Assembly: GCF_001039475.1 (NCBI RefSeq)
Contig: NZ_LELK01000004.1
Span: 309,055-373,054, forward strand
Direction: 5' to 3'
DNA from: Guptibacillus hwajinpoensis
GTDB lineage: Bacteria; Bacillota; Bacilli; Bacillales; Guptibacillaceae
Length of the DNA: 64,000 nt
Part shown: one piece after another, positions 51,006-59,493 of the stretch
Layout of the letters: each line of letters opens with the position of its first letter
Numbering within the stretch: position 1 is the first letter of the stretch
Made by a program: the position numbers and the translations under genes
Notes under the pieces: generated by a model
Told to the model about the DNA's origin: nothing
The model's database searches: none
The model's input: only the letters and a program-made list of their open reading frames with translations

Positions 51006-52163
51006 TTATTTTTCTTCATTAGTACGATTCATTTCATCCATTAATACCTCAATCACTTCAGGTCGCGAAAATTCTTTCGGAGGGATTTGTCCATTCTTCA
51101 ACATCTCACGAACCTTCGTGCCACTTAAATGGATATGGAAATTCGCTTCGTGCGGACACGTTTTCGCCGTCGCCATGCTCGCACATGTAATGCAGTAAAA
51201 GGCATGCTCGAACGCCAGTATCTCGATGCCAAGCTCTTCTTTTGAGAATTGTTCAAAAATCTTCTGAGCATCATAAGTTCCGTAGTAATCGCCAACCCCG
51301 GCATGGTCTCTTCCAACAATAAAATGAGTGCAGCCAAAATTTTTGCGCACAAGGCTATGAAAAACAGCTTCACGCGGACCGGCGTATCGCATTGCAGCTG
51401 GAAAAACAGACAGCATAACACGGTCCTTCGGGTAGTAATTTTTCAAAAGAACGTCGTAGCTCTTCATTCTAATTGGAGCAGGAATGTCATCTTTCTTCGT
51501 ATCGCCAACGAGCGGGTGAATCAAGAGACCATCCACGATCTCAAGCGCCGTTTTCTGAAGATACTCATGTGCGCGATGAATCGGGTTTCGTGTTTGAAAG
51601 GCGACAATTGACTTCCAACCGAGCTCTTCGAAAGTTGTCCTTAGCTCAGCCGGCGTTTGGAAATTCTCACGAAGCTTTTCAGGATGAGTGAGGAGCGTAA
51701 TCGGACCTGCGAGATTATAATCTTCCTTTTCTAGCGTTTTCTGAACGCCAGGATGATCGGGATCAACCGTCCCATAAACAAAAAACGCTTCAGCTTTCTT
51801 GCTATATTCATACATCTCTTCAACTTGAAGTAATCCATAGATCTTTCCATCTTCACCCTTTAGAGAGACGGTATCACCAGGAGAGAGCGTTTCGACCATT
51901 TCTTTAGAAACAGAAAGTGTAATAGGCAAGCTCCAGATTGTCCCGTTTTCGAGCCTCATTTCTTTAAGCACATTCACGTAATCCGCTTGTTTCATAAAGC
52001 CCGTTAATGGACTGAATGCCCCCGTCGCAATCAGGTAAAGATCAGATAAGCTCCAGGAAGTTAAGGTGATAGACGGTGACCAAGCTGCTTTTTCTAATAG
52101 GGATTTCCTTTCAGTGTCTTCCGCTATTCGGTTAATGAGTAGTCCTCCATGTGGTTCAATCAC
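51006..52163 (-). CDS. sat: Sulfate adenylyltransferase Sat
   Basis: Sat makes APS and pyrophosphate from sulfate and ATP. The 385-residue product has the active-site motifs [12 protein letters not shown] and [32 protein letters not shown] and [14 protein letters not shown] are typical of the dissimilatory-type homo-oligomeric family used in Bacillus assimilation. The GTG at 52163 is chosen because AAAGGAG lies 9 nt upstream and homologues begin at IEPHGG. A start at 52316 would run through the repeat and add 51 unrelated residues. It is the first gene of sat-SLC13-cysC. Confidence 0.95.
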   Translation of the reverse strand: MIEPHGGLLINRIAEDTERKSLLEKAAWSPSITLTSWSLSDLYLIATGAFSPLTGFMKQADYVNVLKEMRLENGTIWSLPITLSVSKEMVETLSPGDTVSLKGEDGKIYGLLQVEEMYEYSKKAEAFFVYGTVDPDHPGVQKTLEKEDYNLAGPITLLTHPEKLRENFQTPAELRTTFEELGWKSIVAFQTRNPIHRAHEYLQKTALEIVDGLLIHPLVGDTKKDDIPAPIRMKSYDVLLKNYYPKDRVMLSVFPAAMRYAGPREAVFHSLVRKNFGCTHFIVGRDHAGVGDYYGTYDAQKIFEQFSKEELGIEILAFEHAFYCITCASMATAKTCPHEANFHIHLSGTKVREMLKNGQIPPKEFSRPEVIEVLMDEMNRTNEEK

Positions 52164-52279
52164 TGAGTCGTTCTCCTTTCTACATAAGGTAATTATTGCT
52201 ATTAGCATATGAGCGGGTGAGGGGAGAAGAGCGGGCGAAAGGAGAAAATGGGGGTTAGAGGATGTGCTATATAACGAAC

Positions 52280-52305
52280 GGGGTCTGACCCCTGTCTGAC
52301 CCCCC
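52280..52305. repeat. GGGGTCAG-family repeat, copy 16 (GTCTGACC variant)
   Basis: GGGGTCTGACCCC is directly followed by a second block, TGTCTGACCCCCC, the same arrangement as copy 17 at 52.8 kb and the left half of copy 1. It lies between divergent genes, about 117 bp upstream of the sat start. Confidence 0.75.
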
Positions 52306-52377
52306 GCCCTTTCCATTCACCAAAACATAGGCATCCATCATACACTGTGCTATCACGTGTTCAGAAGGAGAGAGATC

Positions 52378-52788
52378 ATGTATCCGTATTACCGCACGCT
52401 TGTAGAGGATATTGCCACCGCAATCAACGGTGAATACAGTGCTGTTCAGTGTTATAAGAAACTCGCTAGGCTCGCACCAAATGAAGCCGAGCGAAAGCAA
52501 ATTAAGGAAATTAGAAAAGATGAGAAAATGCACCTTCAAGCTTTCCAAACCATTTACACCCAGCTCACAGGTCAACCGTCTTCACCTCAGGTGACAGAGG
52601 AATGCCCTGATGACTATAGAGCTGCTATTGATTTCGCCTTTAGAGATGAACAAGAGACAGTCGATTTCTATCTAGATATTGCAGATCAAACACAGGATCC
52701 ATACATTAAAGAAACGTTCAAACGAGCAGCTGCTGATGAACAAAATCACTCTGTATGGTTTTTGTACTTTCTGACGAAGAGAAGATAG
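52378..52788 (+). CDS. Ferritin-like-domain (rubrerythrin-type) protein
   Basis: The 136-residue four-helix bundle has likely di-iron ligands: Glu in INGEYSAVQCY, ExxH in KDEKMHLQAF, Glu in RDEQETVDFY and ExxH in ADEQNHSVWF. Two ExxH motifs with paired Glu are typical of ferritin-like and rubrerythrin-type carboxylate-bridged di-iron proteins. Its reaction is unknown, perhaps peroxide or iron handling. The ATG at 52378 is preceded by AAGGAGAGAG. Confidence 0.8.
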   Translation: MYPYYRTLVEDIATAINGEYSAVQCYKKLARLAPNEAERKQIKEIRKDEKMHLQAFQTIYTQLTGQPSSPQVTEECPDDYRAAIDFAFRDEQETVDFYLDIADQTQDPYIKETFKRAAADEQNHSVWFLYFLTKRR

Positions 52789-52802
52789 TAAAAAGGTCTT
52801 GT

Positions 52803-52827
52803 GGGGTCTGACCCCTGTCTGACCCCC
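52803..52827. repeat. GGGGTCAG-family repeat, copy 17 (GTCTGACC variant)
   Basis: GGGGTCTGACCCC is followed by TGTCTGACCCCC and a further degenerate CAGACCCCC. It starts 15 bp after the ferritin-like gene stop and lies directly before the riboswitch promoter, so it may terminate read-through into the cobalamin leader. Confidence 0.8.
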
Positions 52828-52840
52828 TTCCCAGACCCCC

Positions 52841-52870
52841 TTCCCACTTTCCACTCCAATCGTGTATAAT
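52841..52870 (+). promoter_or_regulatory. Possible promoter of the cobalamin operon
   Basis: TTCCCA at 52841 and TATAAT at 52865-52870 are separated by 18 bp, about 25 bp before the riboswitch. The -10 box is perfect and the -35 box is weak. Confidence 0.45.
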
Positions 52871-52894
52871 AAAAACTGCAATTACATATCACTC

Positions 52895-53053
52895 GATCCA
52901 GGTGTCTTCACGATGAAGACTTAAAAGGGAAGCTGGTGTAAATCCAGCGCGGTCCCGCCACTGTAAATGGTCGTAAGCTGCAAAATCCACTGTTCGCTCA
53001 GCGAATGGGAAGGAGCAGCGCGCGTTAACCATGAGCCAGGAGACCTGCCTGAA
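52895..53053 (+). promoter_or_regulatory. Adenosylcobalamin riboswitch aptamer
   Basis: The leader shows the cobalamin riboswitch core: AGGTGTC at the 5' end, AAGGGAAGCTGGTG with TAAATCCAGCGCGGTCC, the conserved GCCACTG at 52957-52963, and the B12 box AGCCAGGAGACCTGCCT at 53034-53050. It precedes btuF and the whole cobalamin cluster. It should switch off transcription when adenosylcobalamin is plentiful. Confidence 0.95.
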
Positions 53054-53151
53054 TCACAAGCACGAACAACCTACGAGGATAGGGATGTGCGAACGGATTC
53101 AGGTGTTGGTGTATACTTTTTCAACTCAACAACCTCTACTTCCATTCGGCC

Positions 53152-53181
53152 ATCTCCATGCTCGTGCGTGGGGATTTTTTG
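53152..53181 (+). terminator. Intrinsic terminator of the cobalamin riboswitch expression platform
   Basis: ATCTCCATGC and GCGTGGGGAT form a 10-bp stem (two GU pairs) with a TCGT loop, then TTTTTTGTTTT. Upstream CTGAATC and GATTCAG segments can pair and may form the alternative structure. The arrangement fits transcription attenuation. Confidence 0.85.
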
Positions 53182-53213
53182 TTTTATTGAAGGCAATTTC
53201 CGTAGATATTGTT

Positions 53214-53325
53214 GCTGAAAAGTGGTTAATTTTCGCTCCAGGATGCTCGCTTTCCGCGGGGCGGGCGGTGAGCATCCTTCCGCTCCAATCAGCTAAGTGT
53301 GGTTTTTTACCAAAACCTTTTTCAA
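53214..53325 (-). repeat. GC-rich dispersed repeat, copy c (internally deleted)
   Basis: In reverse orientation it shares the AT-rich flank, GATTGGAGCGGAAG, ACCGCCCGCCCCGCGGAAAG and CATCCTGGAGCG with the copy at 2.7 kb, but lacks about 75 bp in the middle. It lies between the riboswitch terminator and the btuF start, in the transcribed leader. The remaining 53326-53452 has a small possible hairpin (TCTGGCACC / CCAAGTTGG region) and the btuF ribosome site. Confidence 0.75.
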
Positions 53326-53452
53326 ATCAACAATTCATAAGAATAAAGCCAAAATGAAAAATCCCTTTCGGAGGAGTAAAGCATAAGAAAACGAAGACTA
53401 CTGCCATCTGGCACCAAGTTGGGTTTTTCTAAAAACAGGAGGAGAAACACAC

Positions 53453-54436
53453 ATGAAAAAGCTCTATTCATTACTCGTCTTACTACTACTCGTTACAGGA
53501 ATCATGGCCGGATGTGGATCAAATGAAGCGCAGAACAATACGAATGAAGGAAATACAAATACAGAACAGGCTGAGAATACAGAAGATAGCGCTTTCCCAG
53601 TCACAATCACTGACGCGCTTGATCAGGAAGTGACGATCGAAAATGATCCTGAGAGAATCGTCTCTCTAATTCCAAGTAACACAGAAATTCTTTTTGCACT
53701 CGGTGCAGGTGAAGAAGTCGTTGGCGTGTCGGACTTCGCGAACTACCCCGAAGAAACGGCTGATATCGAAAAAGTTGGCGGGATGGAATTCAACCTTGAG
53801 AAAATCATCTCCCTGGAGCCTGACCTTGTGCTAGCGCATGGCTCAAGCGCACATAACTCAGAAGCAGGACTTCAACAGCTTCGCGATGCGGGTATAAAAG
53901 TCGTTGTTGTAAATGACGCAACAAGCTTTGATGAAGTGTACAACTCTATGGAAATGATCGGACAAGCAACCGGTGAAATGGAAGCGGCAGAAACAACGAT
54001 CAGAGACATGGAGAAGAAGCTTGATGAAGTGAAAACAAAAGCAGAAGCGATTAGTGAAGATGAGCAGAAGAACGTCTTTGTCGAAGTATCTCCTGCACCA
54101 GAAATCTATTCGCCAGGTAAAAACACGTTCATGGATGACATGCTAACGATGATTCATGCGAAAAACGTAACGCACGACGAAGAGGGCTGGCCAAAAGTCG
54201 ATCAGGAAGCGATTATCGAAGCGAATCCTGACGTGATCGTGACAACCTACGGTTACTACACAGAAAAACCAGTTGAACAAGTGATGAGCCGAGATGGATG
54301 GCAGGATGTAACGGCAGTCAAAGAAAAGCAAGTAGTCGACGTTCACTCTGATCTTGTCACACGTTCTGGTCCTCGTCTTGTTGAAGGAGTAGAGGAACTT
54401 GCAAAAGCGGTTTACCCGGATGTTTTTGCGGAATAA
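53453..54436 (+). CDS. btuF: Cobalamin ABC transporter substrate-binding lipoprotein BtuF
   Basis: The 327-residue lipoprotein has a signal peptide with lipobox MAGC (Cys about residue 21), an acidic Asn-rich linker and a helical-backbone binding domain of the BtuF/FhuD type. The domain shows PERIVSLIPSNTEILFALGAGEEVVGVSDFANYP, EPDLVLAHGS and VDVHSDLVTRSGPRLVEGVEEL. It captures cobalamin or cobinamide outside the cell and delivers it to BtuCD. Placement directly behind a cobalamin riboswitch fixes the substrate. AGGAGGAG precedes the ATG. Confidence 0.93.
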   Translation: MKKLYSLLVLLLLVTGIMAGCGSNEAQNNTNEGNTNTEQAENTEDSAFPVTITDALDQEVTIENDPERIVSLIPSNTEILFALGAGEEVVGVSDFANYPEETADIEKVGGMEFNLEKIISLEPDLVLAHGSSAHNSEAGLQQLRDAGIKVVVVNDATSFDEVYNSMEMIGQATGEMEAAETTIRDMEKKLDEVKTKAEAISEDEQKNVFVEVSPAPEIYSPGKNTFMDDMLTMIHAKNVTHDEEGWPKVDQEAIIEANPDVIVTTYGYYTEKPVEQVMSRDGWQDVTAVKEKQVVDVHSDLVTRSGPRLVEGVEELAKAVYPDVFAE

Positions 54437-55460
54437 TCGCCTGATCGCTTATGTCATCGCAACAGCATTGCTCATAGCAGCCATGCTACTCGGCATTTCC
54501 ATCGGAACGGTTTCTGTCCCAGTGCTCACCATCCTTCAATTAATCGGGGCAGAAGTCTTGCATCTCCCTGGAATGGGAACAATTGATTCAATGTACACAA
54601 CAATTGTGATGGACATCCGCCTGCCGCGTGTGATCCTGGCAGGACTTGTTGGTGCCTCTCTCGCGATAGCGGGAGCGGCCTTTCAAGGTCTCCTGCGTAA
54701 TCCATTGGCAGACCCGTACGTGCTCGGGGTGTCATCCGGTGCTTCAGTAGGAGCGGTGCTCGTCTTATTTTTTAACCTATCGCTCCCGTTCATCGGGATT
54801 TTCACTCTGCCAATCATGAGCATCGCCGCATCAATCCTTACGATTTTTCTCGTGCTATTCTTTGCGAGACAAATTGAACGATCGATGCGAGTGGAGACTA
54901 TCATTCTAACAGGTATCGTATTCAGCTCATTCCTTGGCTCACTGCTCTCCCTCATGATCGCGCTAACGGGAGAGGAGCTACGCCAAATTATCGGCTGGCT
55001 ACTCGGAAGCGTCTCAATGCGGGGATGGGAGTATATCGCGATTATCATTCCGTTTTTCATCATCGGAACTGCCATATTGCTATTCAGTAGCAAGGAACTG
55101 AACGCGATGTCGTTTGGCGAAGAACGCGCTCAGCACATTGGCGTGAACGTCGCACGACGAAAACTATGGATCTTAATCGGAGGCTCCATTTTAACAGGAG
55201 CGGCCGTCGCGGTTTCTGGAACGATCGGCTTCGTCGGCCTCGTCATCCCACACCTTACCCGGCTATTATGGGGACCGGATCACAGGCATTTACTGCCGCT
55301 ATCGATACTACTCGGGGCTGCTTTTCTCATCGTGGCAGACCTGATTTCAAGAACGATCATTTCACCAACTGAGCTTCCGATCGGCGTCATCACATCATTA
55401 ATCGGAGCACCGGTGTTTGCGATCATTTTAATTCGAAGACGTAAGGAAAGAAGAGGATAA
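54399..55460 (+). CDS. btuC: Cobalamin ABC transporter permease BtuC
   Basis: The FecCD/BtuC-family permease has about ten transmembrane helices and typical sequences: DIRLPRVILAGLVGASLAIAGAAFQGLLRNPLADPYVLGVSSGASVGA, TGTIGFVGLVIPHLTRLLWG and PTELPIGVITSLIGAPVFAIIL. It forms the channel for cobamide entry. The TTG start at 54399 is 9 nt from GAAGGAG and overlaps btuF by 38 nt. An ATG at 54420 is also possible and would shorten it by seven residues. Confidence 0.92.
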   Translation: MQKRFTRMFLRNNRLIAYVIATALLIAAMLLGISIGTVSVPVLTILQLIGAEVLHLPGMGTIDSMYTTIVMDIRLPRVILAGLVGASLAIAGAAFQGLLRNPLADPYVLGVSSGASVGAVLVLFFNLSLPFIGIFTLPIMSIAASILTIFLVLFFARQIERSMRVETIILTGIVFSSFLGSLLSLMIALTGEELRQIIGWLLGSVSMRGWEYIAIIIPFFIIGTAILLFSSKELNAMSFGEERAQHIGVNVARRKLWILIGGSILTGAAVAVSGTIGFVGLVIPHLTRLLWGPDHRHLLPLSILLGAAFLIVADLISRTIISPTELPIGVITSLIGAPVFAIILIRRRKERRG

Positions 55461-55462
55461 GT

Positions 55463-56932
55463 ATGCTAAGCGTGAATCACGTAACAGGAGGATATCCAGG
55501 TCATGACGTACTCCATGATCTTTCATTTAATGTGGAAAAAGGAGAGCTCCTCGGAATCGTGGGGCCGAACGGAAGCGGAAAGACGACCATCTTCAAAATG
55601 GTTAGCGGCATTCTAAAGGCGCAAGCAGGAGAGATTCTACTAAAAGAAAAGACGATCGCGAGTTACTCTGCGAAACAGCTAGCGAAAGTGCTCGCCGTCC
55701 TGCCACAGCATGCTGAACAGGCCTTTCCGTATACCGTCAAAGAAACCGTCTCGCTCGGTCGCTATGCGCATCACACCGGCTGGTTCCAAATGTGGAGTGA
55801 GCATGACGAAACCGTCGTGCAGAAGACGATGGAGCAAACCGGAATCGCTCAGTTTCAGGATCACTACGTGAACGAGTTATCAGGCGGTGAGCGCCAGCGC
55901 GTTTTTCTTGCGCAGGCACTCGCGCAGGAGCCGGAGATTCTGTTGCTTGATGAACCGACGAACCATCTTGACCTCTCTTATCAGAAAGAACTGCTTGATT
56001 TACTGAAAAAATGGACCCGCGAGACGGGGCTCACGGTGATTTCGATTTTTCATGATCTGAACCTTGCTGGCCTTTACTGCGATAGTCTGCTTCTTCTTGA
56101 GAACGGCAAGATCAATCTTCACAACAAGCCGAACGAGGTGCTAAACGAGGAGCGCATTCAAACGGTGTATCGCACAACGATCGAGAAGCATCCGCACCCA
56201 ACCGTGCCAAAACCGCAAATGCTCCTTTTACCAGAGAAGCAGGCGGAGGATTTGAGCGGACTAATCATTGATGAGCGTTACCTGGATCGATCGGATGAAC
56301 GAATTACGCTTCGCTCGCCATTCCCACTTCGCACAATGTCATCAGGCGTCGTCGGATCTGGGACAGGCTGGTATACGACATTCGTTAATCGCCATGTTGA
56401 TAAAAGCTACAACTGCTCGAATCATCGTGAGGAAATGTTGGAGTATTTAAAAGGCCACATGATCGATCCTACTGAAACAGTAGGCATGATGACAGCGGTT
56501 AGGCTTGAAGATGTAGCTTACAAACTGATCGAAGAAGAAGGGGTTTCTGTCTTTATCGTTGTAACCGCTGGTGTTGGAAACGCCGTTGATGCTTCCAGAA
56601 GTAGAGAGCACATCTATGAACCTCAACCAGGCACCATTAACACGTGGGTTTTCGTCAATGGAACATTAACGGATGAAGCGTTCATCCAAAGCATCATGAC
56701 CGCAACTGAAGCGAAGGTAAAAGTGATGCAGGATCAGGATGTGAAAGACGCTGTTACAGGATCATCTGCAACAGGCACATCAACTGACAGCATTCTAATC
56801 GCCGCTACTCAAAGAGGAAAGCATCTCCCGTATGCCGGGACGATTACAACGTTAGGCAAACTCATCAGTCAAGGCGTTTACACGTGTACGACAGAAGCGC
56901 TTCAGAAATATAGAGCAAGGGTATCGGTATGA
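55463..56932 (+). CDS. btuD: BtuD ABC ATPase fused to CbiZ adenosylcobinamide amidohydrolase
   Basis: The 489-residue protein joins two functions. Residues 1-265 are an ABC ATPase with Walker A GPNGSGKT (34-41), signature LSGGERQR and Walker B ILLLDEPTNHLDL; it energises BtuFC. Residues about 270-489 are a CbiZ domain (LRTMSSGVVGSGTGW, VGMMTAVRLEDVAYK, VTAGVGNAVDASR and SATGTSTDSILIAAT). CbiZ hydrolyses the aminopropanol side chain of adenosylcobinamide to give cobyric acid, allowing remodelling. The fusion implies uptake and immediate salvage. It starts 2 bp after btuC and overlaps cbiB as ATGA. Confidence 0.93.
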   Translation: MLSVNHVTGGYPGHDVLHDLSFNVEKGELLGIVGPNGSGKTTIFKMVSGILKAQAGEILLKEKTIASYSAKQLAKVLAVLPQHAEQAFPYTVKETVSLGRYAHHTGWFQMWSEHDETVVQKTMEQTGIAQFQDHYVNELSGGERQRVFLAQALAQEPEILLLDEPTNHLDLSYQKELLDLLKKWTRETGLTVISIFHDLNLAGLYCDSLLLLENGKINLHNKPNEVLNEERIQTVYRTTIEKHPHPTVPKPQMLLLPEKQAEDLSGLIIDERYLDRSDERITLRSPFPLRTMSSGVVGSGTGWYTTFVNRHVDKSYNCSNHREEMLEYLKGHMIDPTETVGMMTAVRLEDVAYKLIEEEGVSVFIVVTAGVGNAVDASRSREHIYEPQPGTINTWVFVNGTLTDEAFIQSIMTATEAKVKVMQDQDVKDAVTGSSATGTSTDSILIAATQRGKHLPYAGTITTLGKLISQGVYTCTTEALQKYRARVSV

Positions 56933-57894
56933 TCACGAACCACCTGATCGCGATCAGCATCGCTTTTGTGCTCGATCGCATCATCGGCGATCCGCCAAAA
57001 TGGCCGCATCCGGTCAAATGGATGGGATCACTCATTTCATTTTTCGATAAGCGATGGAACCAAGGCTCGCATCGCAAGTTGAAGGGAGGCGGGATGACGC
57101 TAACCGTTCTCGCTATTGTGATCGGCGCAACGGGTTTCAGTGTGTATCTCGCCTATTCTCTTTCTTCCCTGATTGGCGTTCTCTTTGAAGCCGTCCTAAT
57201 CGCTACGACCATTTCACAGAAAAGCCTTCGCACAGCAGCTCTCAATGTGTACGAGCCACTACAAAAAGGCGAGCTAAGCGAAGCACGAGTGAATCTCTCG
57301 TATATCGTCGGACGTGACACCGAGCATTTAGAAGAAAGCGAAATTGTGAGAGGGGCAGTCGAAACGGTCGCTGAAAACACAAGCGACGGCATTACCGCAC
57401 CTCTTTTTTGGGCATTGATGGGGGGAAGCACAGCCGCGATGGCTTACCGTGCCATCAATACGTGCGATTCGATGGTTGGCTACCGCGATGAGCAATATGA
57501 AAAATTTGGCATGGTATCTGCGAGACTCGATGATCTTGTGAACTGGATTCCAAGCAGACTTACCGGGTTTTGTATGATGCTATTCCAAAAGCCTGATCAC
57601 CATTCAACTAAACACGCATGGCACATTCTATTTCGAGATGCCCACCAACATCCAAGCCCAAACAGTGGCTGGGGAGAAGCAGCAACGGCAGCGCTTCTAG
57701 GCATTCAGCTTGGTGGCATCAATACATATAAAGGTGTAGTGTCAAATCGAGCTCGTATGGGTGATTCGATTACAAAGCTCAGCGCGATACATATCCCAAA
57801 GTCCATCACAATCATGCATCGTGCTTCACTAATATTTCTCATCACACTATGGATAGGAGGTCTCATCCTTGGCGCTACCTTCACATGGCTCTAA
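56929..57894 (+). CDS. cbiB: Adenosylcobinamide-phosphate synthase CbiB
   Basis: CbiB attaches aminopropanol phosphate to adenosylcobyric acid to give adenosylcobinamide phosphate at the membrane. The 321-residue protein has the hallmark DRIIGDPPKWPHPVKWMGSLI near residue 15. It also has LSYIVGRDTEHLEESEIVRGAVETVAENTSDGITAPLFWALMGG, NSGWGEAATAALLGIQLGG and several hydrophobic helices. Overlaps the fusion gene before it and cobD after it. Confidence 0.95.
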   Translation: MITNHLIAISIAFVLDRIIGDPPKWPHPVKWMGSLISFFDKRWNQGSHRKLKGGGMTLTVLAIVIGATGFSVYLAYSLSSLIGVLFEAVLIATTISQKSLRTAALNVYEPLQKGELSEARVNLSYIVGRDTEHLEESEIVRGAVETVAENTSDGITAPLFWALMGGSTAAMAYRAINTCDSMVGYRDEQYEKFGMVSARLDDLVNWIPSRLTGFCMMLFQKPDHHSTKHAWHILFRDAHQHPSPNSGWGEAATAALLGIQLGGINTYKGVVSNRARMGDSITKLSAIHIPKSITIMHRASLIFLITLWIGGLILGATFTWL

Positions 57895-58939
57895 CCCTCA
57901 CTATTTATATGAATCTCTTAACCTATCTCAGCCGGAGCAATTCATCGATTTCAGCGCAAATCTGAATCCATTCGGACCACCTCCTGCACTTCAGGAAAAA
58001 TGGACAGAAGCGTACGAGTTAATCACAACGTACCCAGATCCGAACGCTTCATCGTTAACGAGTAAACTAGCAACGCAATGTCATGTAGAAGAAAATCAGC
58101 TTCTCGTCGGAAACGGAGGAGCCGAATTAATCACGTTGATAGGACGGTTTCTAGCAGGGGGGCGTGTGTGCATCGTGCAACCTGCTTTCTCAGAATATGA
58201 GGCGGCTTGCCGAAGCGCCGGATGCGACCTCATCGATCACACGTTGAAAGATGGAGAATGGCAGCTTGATCCTGAGCACCTTATCGAAAAAATGGATCAC
58301 CTCGACGCGATCTTTCTCTGCACGCCGAACAACCCGACTGGCGTCGTCTACGAGCGGGATTCCATGATGGCACTTTTAAGAGAATCAGAGAAACGCAACT
58401 GCTTTCTCATTCTTGACGAAGCGTTTGTCGATTTTCTTTCGGATGATGCAACTTATGCGCAAGCGATACCTACCTTTTCAAAGCTCATCATCCTACGTTC
58501 ACTTACGAAAATGTATGCGATACCAGGTTTGCGTCTCGGCTACATGATTGCGCACTCAGGTATCATCAGCTCCATCAAAGCACTACAACCACATTGGAGC
58601 GTGAACGCACTCGCATTAATAGCAGGCGAACTGTGCATTGATCAAGAGGATCATATGACGAAAACGTGTGAACTGATTGAAAAAGAACGAAGAAAGCTGC
58701 ATCAATTTTTCAAGGAAAACAACTACATACATTCTACATCAAGCGTGAACTTTTACCTTTTAAAGGATCTGAATTTAGACGATCAAACGCCACTGCTTCG
58801 CTTTCTCATGACCAATGGAATCGTTCCAAGACACACCGAAAACTTCCCGGGACTCGAAGGAAGATGGCTTAGGTTCGCCATTCGAACAAAGGATGAGAAC
58901 CGAACTCTGATGGAGGTTTTAGGCAAATGGCGAAGGTGA
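57869..58939 (+). CDS. cobD: Threonine-phosphate decarboxylase CobD
   Basis: This PLP enzyme makes (R)-1-amino-2-propanol phosphate, the side chain joined by CbiB. The 356-residue aminotransferase-fold I protein has FIDFSANLNPFGPP at the N-terminus and LCTPNNPTGVVY. LILDEAFVDF follows, then the PLP lysine in RSLTKMYAIPGLRLGY. The TTG start is 8 nt after AGGAGG and overlaps cbiB by 26 nt. The ends overlap cobU by 13 nt, as expected in a tight salvage operon. Confidence 0.93.
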   Translation: MALPSHGSNPHYLYESLNLSQPEQFIDFSANLNPFGPPPALQEKWTEAYELITTYPDPNASSLTSKLATQCHVEENQLLVGNGGAELITLIGRFLAGGRVCIVQPAFSEYEAACRSAGCDLIDHTLKDGEWQLDPEHLIEKMDHLDAIFLCTPNNPTGVVYERDSMMALLRESEKRNCFLILDEAFVDFLSDDATYAQAIPTFSKLIILRSLTKMYAIPGLRLGYMIAHSGIISSIKALQPHWSVNALALIAGELCIDQEDHMTKTCELIEKERRKLHQFFKENNYIHSTSSVNFYLLKDLNLDDQTPLLRFLMTNGIVPRHTENFPGLEGRWLRFAIRTKDENRTLMEVLGKWRR

Positions 58940-59493
58940 TTTTTATTAGCGGTGGTGTTAGAAGCGGTAAAAGTCGCTTTGCGGAAAAGCGGGCAACGAC
59001 AATAGCTGGAAGCGGAGGTCAATTCCTACACTATATTGCCTGTGGTGAACCGAGCGATTCGGAAATGAGAGAACGAATCGCCCATCACAAACGGCAGCGA
59101 GCGGAGGCACCTATTGAGTGGGAAACGTTCGAATGCCCGACTGCGATAGGGAATGTCGCACCTCACCTGAGCCCGAACGGGGTTGTGCTCCTTGATTGTT
59201 TAACAACGCTACTTTCAAATGAACTCTTCAAAACCGGTGATTGGTCAGATCAAGCCTTTCAGGAAAAGGTCATGCAGTCGATAAAAAGCGATCTCGCTTC
59301 GATCGGTAAAAGGTGTGCCACACTCATCATCGTTAGCAACGAACTAGGGCACGAACCGTTGAAAACAGATCTTGTCCAGGTCTACGCGCGCTTACTTGGT
59401 GAGCTTCATCAGTGGATCGTTGAGCAATCAAATGAAGCTTATCTCGTAGAGAATGGAATACCACGATTAATGAAAGGAGAGGTGATGGAATGA
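58927..59493 (+). CDS. cobU: Adenosylcobinamide kinase/adenosylcobinamide-phosphate guanylyltransferase CobU
   Basis: CobU phosphorylates adenosylcobinamide and transfers GMP to give adenosyl-GDP-cobinamide. The 188-residue protein has the P-loop GGVRSGKS at residues 9-16. It also has RIAHHKRQRAEAPIEWETFE with the guanylylated His, VLLDCLTTLLSNELF and SNELGHEPLKTDLVQVYARLLGELHQWIV. It is a normal full-length CobU. A degenerate relative is encoded at 62.3 kb. Confidence 0.94.
   Translation: MAKVIFISGGVRSGKSRFAEKRATTIAGSGGQFLHYIACGEPSDSEMRERIAHHKRQRAEAPIEWETFECPTAIGNVAPHLSPNGVVLLDCLTTLLSNELFKTGDWSDQAFQEKVMQSIKSDLASIGKRCATLIIVSNELGHEPLKTDLVQVYARLLGELHQWIVEQSNEAYLVENGIPRLMKGEVME

Noticed and set aside
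52164-52316. Longer start for sulfate adenylyltransferase at 52316
   Set aside because: The extension reads through a repeat and lacks a ribosome site. The GTG at 52163 has AAAGGAG and the family N-terminus.
53031-53357. Open frame of 108 codons in the riboswitch and leader
   Set aside because: It overlaps the aptamer B12 box, the terminator and the repeat, and has no convincing start signal.
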